A stretch of 7,246 bases of DNA. It comes from Candidatus Falkowbacteria bacterium CG10_big_fil_rev_8_21_14_0_10_43_11 (GTDB lineage: Bacteria > Patescibacteriota > Patescibacteriia > Patescibacteriales > XYC2-FULL-47-12). Below, one piece after another: positions 1 through 4,332 of this stretch. The DNA is taken from contig PFAS01000049.1 in NCBI GenBank assembly GCA_002778635.1, positions 1-7,246 on the forward strand, in the 5' to 3' direction. Each line of letters opens with the position of its first letter. Position 1 is the first letter of the stretch. A program made the translations under genes and the position numbers. The notes under the pieces were generated by a model. That model was not told the origin of the DNA, searched no databases, and worked only from the letters and a program-made list of their open reading frames with translations.

Positions 1-72
1 TTAATTAAAAATTTCAGTTACATTTTATATGACCCAACCGTAGCTGTTAAACTTACATTTTTAGATGACTAA
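1..72 (+). CDS. Possible C-terminal tail of a gene entering from the left
   Basis: Frame 1 is open from the window edge to a TAA at 70-72 and would encode 23 residues ending VAVKLTFLDD. The other two forward frames stop within the first five bases, and all reverse frames are closed here, so this is the only way a gene could cross the left edge. A run of 23 open codons is not rare by chance in AT-rich DNA, and I recognise no family. It is listed only as a possible partial gene. Confidence 0.22.
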   Translation, partial: LIKNFSYILYDPTVAVKLTFLDD

Positions 73-153
73 ATGCGAATCCTTGCTTTTTTTTCTAAAC
101 TTTGGTAATGTTCAAGAAAGGTTGTGAGGACTTAGATTGCTTGCGAACCATTA

Positions 154-250
154 ATACGAATACTCCGAATTTTGCCGTTAAACTTTTTTTCCGCATTCGT
201 GGCATTCGTATAGTTGCAGGCAGTAATAAATCCGCAGGAGGCATTCGTGT
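154..250. repeat. ATTCGT-type repeat cluster upstream of rpsT
   Basis: ATTCGT occurs at 195-200, 204-209 and 243-248, each time preceded by GC. The first two form ATTCGTGGCATTCGTAT (195-211). The opposite orientation, ATACGAAT, lies at 154-161 and is an exact inverted match to ATTCGTAT at 204-211, so the region could fold with about 42 bases between the arms. A very similar arrangement, ATTCGTGG followed by another ATTCGT, occurs inside polA at 4531-4546. The cluster lies in the rpsT leader region. Whether it is a mobile repeat, a regulatory site or passive junk cannot be told from one window. Confidence 0.6.
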
Positions 251-295
251 TAAAGGTTCATCTAATAAATTAAATCCATACTAACTTTTTGAACT

Positions 296-562
296 ATGCC
301 CAACATCAAAGCCGCCATGAAATCCTTGCGCAACAGCAAGAAATTGCAGATAAAAAACACTGCCGTCAAAAGCAACATTGACCGTTTGCTGAAAAAATCG
401 CGAAAAGCCGTGGAAACGAAATCAGCCGACGCCAAAAATTTGATTCACGACGCGGTTAAAGCAATTGACAAAGCGGTGCAGAAAAAAATTCTCAAACCCA
501 ACGCCGGCAACCGCAAAAAATCAAGGCTGATGAAAAAATTTAATCAAATAATTGCAAAGTAA
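296..562 (+). CDS. rpsT: 30S ribosomal protein S20
   Basis: This encodes a primary 16S rRNA-binding protein of the small ribosomal subunit. The 88 residues match the usual S20 length, and the protein is very basic: 21 lysines and 5 arginines by hand count. It begins MPNIKAAMKSLRNSKK, matching the family start (M-x-NIKSAxKRxRxSEK). It has the alternating helical pattern of S20 and ends with the typical block KPNAGNRKKSRLMKKFN (about residues 67-83). The start ATG at 296 is the only one that gives the conserved N-terminus. No Shine-Dalgarno precedes it (the bases before are CTTTTTGAACT), like most genes in this window. It stands alone on the + strand, convergent with holA, and has its own terminator 18 bases after the stop. 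The protein carries no repeat-derived insertion, unlike polA and murD. Confidence 0.96.
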   Translation: MPNIKAAMKSLRNSKKLQIKNTAVKSNIDRLLKKSRKAVETKSADAKNLIHDAVKAIDKAVQKKILKPNAGNRKKSRLMKKFNQIIAK

Positions 563-580
563 CTAAGTTTATCAAAATAA

Positions 581-616
581 AAAAAATCCTGCCGATAAAG
601 CGGGGTTTTTTGTTTT
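581..616 (+). terminator. Rho-independent terminator of rpsT
   Basis: AAAAAATCCTGC (581-592) pairs with GCGGGGTTTTTT (600-611) around a 7-base loop, CGATAAA, using two G-U wobbles. Further Ts follow. The wobbles become C-A mismatches in the opposite transcript, so the hairpin favours + strand termination. A T-rich tract also follows it on the minus strand, so weak termination of the convergent murD-holA transcript is possible. Confidence 0.85.
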
Positions 617-618
617 AT

Positions 619-670
619 GAAATTAGGTATTATCCGTTGCGAGCATTCAGTATCCTAATTTCCTAATATC
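619..670. repeat. Intergenic inverted repeat with TTAGG direct repeats
   Basis: GAAATTAGG (619-627) is an exact inverted match to CCTAATTTC (654-662). CCTAAT then recurs at 663-668, so on the minus strand the right arm reads as two tandem units of the type ATTAGGAA / ATTAGGAT. The 26-base spacer has no evident gene. It lies just past the holA stop codon, between two convergent genes, which is a common place for small repeats. No T-tract follows, so it is not a typical terminator. Confidence 0.45.
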
Positions 671-674
671 TAAA

Positions 675-1673
675 TTAAGAATTGATAGCAAAAAGCAAGG
701 TTAAACCGGTAAGGCCGTCGTTTTGTCCGGTTTTTATTTTGTAATCAAGTTTCGTTAAATTTTGCAAAATATTTTTTAAATAATCCAGACTGAAGTTGCG
801 CGTTTGCGGAACGGTTTTTTGCACGACAAAAGGGTGCAGTTTTAACGCGGAAGCTATTTGCCCCTGCGCTTGCCCGGCCATCACCTGCTCTTTGACCTGT
901 AAAATTATTTTAAACTGCCGGGATACCAGCGCTAAAATTTGCTGCAGGCTGACGCCGGCTTCCAGCTGATTTTCCAGAAGCAAAAAGAATAAAGCCTTGT
1001 TTTTATTGCCGAGCGCGTCGGTGAGCGCAAAAATATTTTCTTCCGCCGCGCCGGAGCTAGCCAGTTGCCGAATGTCGTCAGTTGTAATTTCCAGCCGTTT
1101 ATTTCCGACCGTAAAATTAACCAGCTTGTCCAACTCATTATGCAATACCCATAGGTCATTGCCGGCAGTATTAATCAAAGAAGCAACGGTGGTCGGCGCA
1201 AGGATGATATTTTTTTTATCCGTATATTGCTTAATCCAGGTTGACAGTTGGCTATTATTGAGCGGGTTGAACTGTTCGGAAAATTTTTGGGTTTTTAAGT
1301 AATCAAATAATTTTTTGCGCGCGGCGGTTAGTTTTTTGGCGCCGTATTTTTTTGATTCCAGCTCTTTTGGCTCGTAAAAAATCAGCGAATTTTCATTTCC
1401 TCTTTTTTCCAATTTCTGCAGATAATCCAACAGCGCTTTAAAAATATTTTCTTCGCGGTGGCTGAATAATTCCTCAACGATTAGCAGGCGTTTTTCGGCT
1501 AAAAGCGAGCCGGAAGCGATTTTACCGTTGATTTCGTCAATGCTGGTTTTATCGCCGTCAATTTTAACGACATTATTCCCCCGCGGGTCGCGCTGTTTTT
1601 TGAACTGTTCAATCAGCGCGTTTAATTTTTGCCGGCTGCGGTAAGAATCGGAACCGCAAAGAAAGATTATCAT
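675..1673 (-). CDS. holA: DNA polymerase III delta subunit (clamp-loader)
   Basis: Delta is the clamp-opening subunit of the replicative clamp loader. It binds the beta ring and helps load it on primed DNA. The 332 residues fit the family (about 330-345). Features supporting the call are the N-terminus IIFLCGSDSYRSRQKL (family pattern LxGxDxxRxxxKL), the central GNDLWVLHNELDKL (about 172-185), the segment EENIFALTDALGNKNK (about 212-227), and the C-terminal collar helices with KTGQNDGLTGLTLLFA (residues about 315-330). The start ATG at 1673 overlaps the murD stop as ATGA, which implies translational coupling and explains the lack of a Shine-Dalgarno. Delta in this lineage is divergent in sequence, but the domain order is ordinary. 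I see no repeat-derived insertion. It is the last gene of the leftward unit and faces rpsT. Confidence 0.93.
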   Translation of the reverse strand: MIIFLCGSDSYRSRQKLNALIEQFKKQRDPRGNNVVKIDGDKTSIDEINGKIASGSLLAEKRLLIVEELFSHREENIFKALLDYLQKLEKRGNENSLIFYEPKELESKKYGAKKLTAARKKLFDYLKTQKFSEQFNPLNNSQLSTWIKQYTDKKNIILAPTTVASLINTAGNDLWVLHNELDKLVNFTVGNKRLEITTDDIRQLASSGAAEENIFALTDALGNKNKALFFLLLENQLEAGVSLQQILALVSRQFKIILQVKEQVMAGQAQGQIASALKLHPFVVQKTVPQTRNFSLDYLKNILQNLTKLDYKIKTGQNDGLTGLTLLFAINS

Positions 1674-3025
1674 AATAATTTTGTGAACTTTTTAAACTGG
1701 GCGCCACGGTCTTTGTAGTTTTTAAAAATGCCAAAACTGGCGCAGGCCGGGGAAAGTAAAATTATGTCGCCGGCCATAGACATTTTTTTTGCCCGTTCAA
1801 CGGCTTGCGCCATATTGCCGGCCAGGCCAATATTTTGATATTTTATTTTTTTTAACGCCCGTTTGATTTTTTCCGTTCCTTTGCCGGGCAGTAAAATTAA
1901 ATATTTAACGGATTTTTTGATTTCTCCGGCTAAGGCGGAAAAATCAGAGCCCTTATCCGAACCGCCGGCGATTAAAATTATTGCATGGGAGCGGAAAGCG
2001 GCGATGGCGATAATAGCCGTATCCGGCGCGGTGGAAAAGCTGTCGTTATAATAGCGCGCGTCGTTTTTAGCCGCCACAAATTCCAGCCGGTGCTCCAGGC
2101 CTTTGAATTTTTTTACCGCCGCCGCAATGATTTTTTGGCTTACGCCGGCCGCTTGCGCCGCTAACGCCGCCGCGGCAATGTTGCGTTTATTATGTTCGCC
2201 GATCAGGGGAGTTTTAAGATTTGATTTATCAAAATAAATAACTTTGCCCCGCGGGCGCTTGCGTTCAATTTCCGGACACAAAATTTTATTAGCGATTAAA
2301 ATATTCCGCGGGCTTTGATGGGAAAAAATATTGGCTTTGGCGTCCCAATAAGTAATTAAATTTTTATGGTAATTAGGGTTCAGCGGGTCAGCGGCCGCCA
2401 AGTGGTCCGGAAAAAAGTTGGTAAAAACAGCGACGCGCGGCGAACGCCGTAAATCTTCCAATTGAAAACTGGAAAGTTCCAGTACGACCCAGTCGTTTGT
2501 TTTGATTTTATCAAAAAAACTAAACATCGGCGTGCCGATATTGCCGCCAAAGTATATTTTACGCTTGGCGTCCTTGTCCGCCGCAGCCTTGGCAAAAGCT
2601 GATTTTAAAATGGCATAAATCAAGCTAGCGGTCGTACCTTTGCCTTTGGTGCCGGTAACGCCGATGATGTTTTTGGTCGGACAGAGGTCAAAAAATAATT
2701 TAGTGGCACTCCTAATTTCCACGCCCTTTATCATGGCTTTGATAATATTTTTGGCAAATAACGGGTAGCCGGCAATGCGGAAGATAATGTCGTATTTTTC
2801 TAAATCTTTATCGTAATTTTTTCCCAAGCGCCACTCCCTCACCCCTACTCCCGCAGTATTGCGGGAAGAGGGGAACGAGCGAAGCGAGGGGGTGATGGTG
2901 CGCGCGTCGCAAACGGTTATATCCGCCTTTACTTTGTTTTTAAGCAAAAATTTAAGCAGGGCCTGGTTTTCTATGCCAAAACCAAGAAAGCAAATTCGCT
3001 TGTTTTTTAAGCGATCTAAATTCAT
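1670..3025 (-). CDS. murD: UDP-N-acetylmuramoylalanine--D-glutamate ligase
   Basis: This cytoplasmic ATP-dependent ligase adds D-glutamate to UDP-MurNAc-L-Ala during peptidoglycan synthesis. The N-terminal nucleotide-sugar domain begins KRICFLGFGIENQALLKFL. The P-loop is TGTKGKGTT (124-132). Further motifs are GGNIGTP (160-166), LELSSFQLED (182-191), FPDH (205-208), the carbamylated-lysine site YWDAKANIF (K230, equivalent to E. coli K198), GEHNKRN (276-282), GLEHR (309-313), GGSDKGSDF (354-362) and LLSPACASFGIFKNYKDRG (423-441). At 451 residues it is longer than E. coli MurD (438). The excess maps to two repeat-derived inserts, about residues 43-65 and 142-153. The usual DSKAT motif reads DSFST (328-332), so the lysine equivalent to E. 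coli K319 is phenylalanine. The start at 3025 gives the normal N-terminus; the only GG-rich bases (AAGGT) touch the ATG, too close for a Shine-Dalgarno. It overlaps holA by 4 bases. Confidence 0.92.
   Translation of the reverse strand: MNLDRLKNKRICFLGFGIENQALLKFLLKNKVKADITVCDARTITPSLRSFPSSRNTAGVGVREWRLGKNYDKDLEKYDIIFRIAGYPLFAKNIIKAMIKGVEIRSATKLFFDLCPTKNIIGVTGTKGKGTTASLIYAILKSAFAKAAADKDAKRKIYFGGNIGTPMFSFFDKIKTNDWVVLELSSFQLEDLRRSPRVAVFTNFFPDHLAAADPLNPNYHKNLITYWDAKANIFSHQSPRNILIANKILCPEIERKRPRGKVIYFDKSNLKTPLIGEHNKRNIAAAALAAQAAGVSQKIIAAAVKKFKGLEHRLEFVAAKNDARYYNDSFSTAPDTAIIAIAAFRSHAIILIAGGSDKGSDFSALAGEIKKSVKYLILLPGKGTEKIKRALKKIKYQNIGLAGNMAQAVERAKKMSMAGDIILLSPACASFGIFKNYKDRGAQFKKFTKLL
2567..2602. 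repeat. In-frame AFAKAAADK repeat module inside murD
   Basis: On the minus strand these 36 bases encode SAFAKAAADKDA (MurD residues 142-153). They lie between the helix after the P-loop and the strand leading to GGNIGTP, where ordinary MurD has only a short turn. From memory of annotated CPR proteins, the motif family AFAKATADK recurs at unrelated sites, which suggests a dispersed coding repeat. Within this window it is single-copy, so its repeat nature is from general knowledge, not seen here. Confidence 0.55.
2832..2897. repeat. Palindromic repeat inserted in frame in murD
   Basis: This is a nested inverted structure: outer arms TCACCCC (2839-2845) and GGGGTGA (2889-2895), middle arms CCCCT (2842-2846) and AGGGG (2869-2873), and an inner hairpin TCCCGCA (2849-2855) / TGCGGGA (2860-2866) with a GTAT loop. 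Part of the outer and middle arms overlap, so they are alternative pairings. A CGAGCGAAGCGAG stretch follows the inner hairpin. The element encodes about residues 43-65 of MurD, low-complexity Ser/Arg/Pro/Gly sequence between the conserved DITVCDAR and WRLGKNYD. It looks like a REP-type intergenic palindrome. Confidence 0.75.
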
Positions 3026-3028
3026 ACC

Positions 3029-3057
3029 TTGACAAAAATTTAGTTATATTATATGTT
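3029..3057 (+). promoter_or_regulatory. Sigma-70-type promoter for the 167-residue gene
   Basis: A perfect -35 box TTGACA (3029-3034) is followed after 17 bases by TATGTT (3052-3057, 4 of 6 to consensus). Transcription would begin near 3064 and give a leader of about 50 bases. A short hairpin, TGCC-TAAA-GGCA (3063-3074), falls at the predicted start and could be an operator or a 5' stem. The -35 box lies only four bases beyond the murD start codon, so the two divergent genes share this region. Confidence 0.6.
3048..3053 (-). promoter_or_regulatory. Candidate -10 box for murD-holA
   Basis: A perfect TATAAT on the minus strand lies 22 bases before the murD ATG, giving a predicted leader of only about 15 bases. 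No good -35 is visible at 16-18 bases upstream. The box overlaps the divergent promoter, so the two transcription units may compete. Confidence 0.45.
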
Positions 3058-3100
3058 TATTGTGCCTAAAGGCATTGTACATATATTTTGTCACTTTTGA

Positions 3101-3107
3101 AAGGGAG
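3101..3107 (+). promoter_or_regulatory. Shine-Dalgarno of the 167-residue gene
   Basis: AAGGGAG lies 8 bases before the ATG at 3116, a textbook position that fixes the start. None of the other five intact genes here has a comparable site. Confidence 0.85.
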
Positions 3108-3115
3108 TTAAAATC

Positions 3116-3619
3116 ATGAAAAATATATTTGTTTTTTGGCAATGGCTTTGTTCTTTTCATAAGAATCCTATTTACAAAATAACTGAGATTAATAGCGATC
3201 AATTTGTTCCGATACCTAACAGTAAGTATTTACGGCCAGGAGTATTTAACTATACTGGTCACCGAATCGTTATTTCTAATACGCAAAGCGAATTATTGGC
3301 TGGATTTTTAACGAAAGATAATATTGAAATTGTGAAGAAAGCAAATTTTGCGCTAGACCCTGAATTAAATGCGGATTTATTTTTTCACGCAAAAGATTTT
3401 AATCAACCATTTGCAATATTAAATGATGGTACGAGAGTGATTTTCGTTCCTTTCGGAATTTCTGAAAAAAAAACTCCACAGTTGTGGGAAAAATGGCTGT
3501 TTCTATACAAAAATCGCGGAATAGATATGGTTTCCGCTCATAATGATCTTTCTGAAAATACTAACCGGCTTGATTGGTTGCCCCGCGGAGTAAAATTTGT
3601 CGTTTTACCTCAATCTTAA
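3116..3619 (+). CDS. Uncharacterised 167-residue protein
   Basis: I do not recognise the family. The gene is well supported: strong Shine-Dalgarno, a TTGACA promoter upstream and a strong terminator starting 19 bases after the stop. The protein starts with a short aromatic stretch, IFVFWQWLCSF (4-14), too short and too polar afterwards to be a clear membrane segment or signal peptide. The rest looks like a soluble alpha/beta protein with beta-like stretches RIVISN (50-55), TRVIFVPFGI (106-115) and VKFVVLPQ (159-166), and a helix PQLWEKWLFLYKNRG (121-135). It has five tryptophans and one cysteine (C12). Hand-counted G+C over 3121-3600 is about 34%, whereas sampled 60-base stretches of murD mostly reach 43-60%. 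Composition, its own signals and its position as a lone + gene between leftward genes fit a late-acquired cargo gene. I do not assign a function. Confidence 0.85.
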   Translation: MKNIFVFWQWLCSFHKNPIYKITEINSDQFVPIPNSKYLRPGVFNYTGHRIVISNTQSELLAGFLTKDNIEIVKKANFALDPELNADLFFHAKDFNQPFAILNDGTRVIFVPFGISEKKTPQLWEKWLFLYKNRGIDMVSAHNDLSENTNRLDWLPRGVKFVVLPQS

Positions 3620-3638
3620 TTATTCCTTTTCAGTATTA

Positions 3639-3677
3639 CCCCCCGCCTCTTTTACGAGCGGGGGTTTTTATTTTTTA
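3639..3677 (+). terminator. Rho-independent terminator of the 167-residue gene
   Basis: CCCCCG (3640-3645) pairs with CGGGGG (3659-3664), and CTC (3647-3649) with GAG (3656-3658) with one bulged C and a 6-base loop. TTTTTATTTTTT follows at 3665-3676. No A-rich tract precedes it, so it acts only on the + strand and leaves the convergent antitoxin gene without a visible terminator. Confidence 0.92.
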
Positions 3678-3685
3678 ATAGATCA

Positions 3686-4156
3686 TTAAGCGGCAGGAAA
3701 TTTTTTGTTGCCGCAATATTTTCGCGGAAAAATTTTTGGCCGCGCTTCTCGTTTAATCTTCTGGATTCCTGCTTTCGCAAGAATGACCGAGCGGGGAGGT
3801 TTTGTTAAATACAAAACATCAACCATACAACTCAACCGTTTGCCAAAATATTTTTGCACGGCTTCCACATAAATTTCGGCATCAAGGCCATTAAGTATAT
3901 TTCCTAGAGTGGTAAGCTGCGGATTGCCGTTGCCGGATAACGCTTTATAGAGATTTTGCCGGTTGAGTTTTGTTTTTTGAGCCAAATAAGAAAGCCCGCC
4001 CTGCGCTTCCGCGACGGCTCGCAAGGCCAATAAGAAAGCTTCCGTGTCGTTATCTTTTTTGTATTCTTCCAAAGCGACATTAAGATAAGCGCTCGCCTCT
4101 TTTTTATTTTTTAGCGATTGGATTAAATAGTCGTTAAAATTGATTGTTTTTTTCAT
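3686..4156 (-). CDS. HI1420-type antitoxin (HigA-like DNA-binding protein) with repeat-derived tail
   Basis: This belongs to the addiction-module antidote family (COG3636 / TIGR02684, HI1420-like), which neutralises and autoregulates a co-encoded RelE/HigB-fold killer. Diagnostic segments are SLKNKKEASAYLNVALEE (14-31), FLLALRAVAEAQGGLSYLA (41-59) and the helix-turn-helix KLNRQNLYKALSGNGNPQL (63-81), then TTLGNILNGLDAEIYVE (82-98). The family normally ends about there, at roughly 95-110 residues. Here the frame continues to 156 residues. The extra tail contains SVILAKAGIQ (123-132), encoded by a palindromic repeat, then a lysine/arginine-rich end with no recognisable fold. The stop was probably lost by repeat insertion or deletion. 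Seventeen bases upstream lies the truncated toxin frame, and polA is further upstream, so expression may now rest on read-through from polA. No Shine-Dalgarno is visible. Confidence 0.87.
   Translation of the reverse strand: MKKTINFNDYLIQSLKNKKEASAYLNVALEEYKKDNDTEAFLLALRAVAEAQGGLSYLAQKTKLNRQNLYKALSGNGNPQLTTLGNILNGLDAEIYVEAVQKYFGKRLSCMVDVLYLTKPPRSVILAKAGIQKIKREARPKIFPRKYCGNKKFPAA
3761..3790. repeat. AKAGIQ palindromic repeat in the antitoxin tail
   Basis: ATTCCTGC (3765-3772) and GCAAGAAT (3777-3784) form a stem with 7 of 8 pairs around a TTTC loop, flanked by GG and GACC. On the minus strand it reads GTCATTCTTGCGAAAGCAGG and encodes SVILAKAGIQ. The form (ATTCC, eight bases, then the inverse) is close to the Neisseria dRS3 pattern ATTCCC-N8-GGGAAT, and peptides such as VIPAKAGIQ are frequent repeat translations in bacterial genomes. 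Here it supplies the C-terminal coding tail of the antitoxin. Confidence 0.75.
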
Positions 4157-4173
4157 GCGGTTGCAATTATTGA

Positions 4174-4332
4174 TTATAATTTTTTAAAATCTTGCCAAAA
4201 TTTTATAGCTTGTTTTATGTTTTTTGTCTGCGAATTTTTGTCGCCTCCGCAAAGGAGCAGAATAACGATGTTATTTATTTTTCCAAAATATACTTTATAG
4301 CCGGAGCCAACTGTCAAATTAATTTTACTTTT
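4174..4332 (-). pseudogene. 5'-truncated HI1419-type (HigB/RelE-fold) toxin remnant
   Basis: In the gap between polA and the antitoxin, a minus-strand frame of about 50 codons reads SKINLTVGSGYKVYF, then VILLLCGGDKNSQTKNIKQA, ending FWQDFKKL before TAA at 4174-4176. This matches the C-terminal half of the HI1419 killer family (TIGR02683; typical SELRIxxGPGYRVYF and LLLCGGDKSxQxxDIxxA). The family is about 95-110 residues, so the N-terminal half is missing. The frame is closed by a stop at 4339-4341, inside the last codons of polA. There is no in-frame ATG; a TTG (minus strand, 4317-4315) could at best start a 47-residue fragment. Order and spacing, with the antitoxin 17 bases downstream, are those of an intact toxin-first module. 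The toxin was evidently lost by a deletion whose edge is the polA 3' end. Confidence 0.85.

Noticed and set aside
83..111. Possible rpsT promoter TTGCTT, 17 bases, TAATGT
   Set aside because: Spacing is right but each box matches only 3 of 6 consensus bases. Too weak to list as a feature.
102..284. 60-codon open frame before rpsT
   Set aside because: Its second half (FFRIRGIRIVAG, GGIRVKG) is a translation of the ATTCGT repeats, it has no Shine-Dalgarno, and it resembles no protein I know. Better read as leader or repeat DNA.
1670..1672. Recoded UGA (genetic code 25 or 4), as in some CPR groups
   Set aside because: murD ends with TGA exactly where MurD should end, overlapping the holA start, and long genes show no internal UGA that needs to be read as an amino acid.
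3706..3740. CCGC...GCGG hairpin near the antitoxin stop as its terminator
   Set aside because: The stem is only four solid pairs, lies inside the coding tail, and no T-tract follows on the minus strand.
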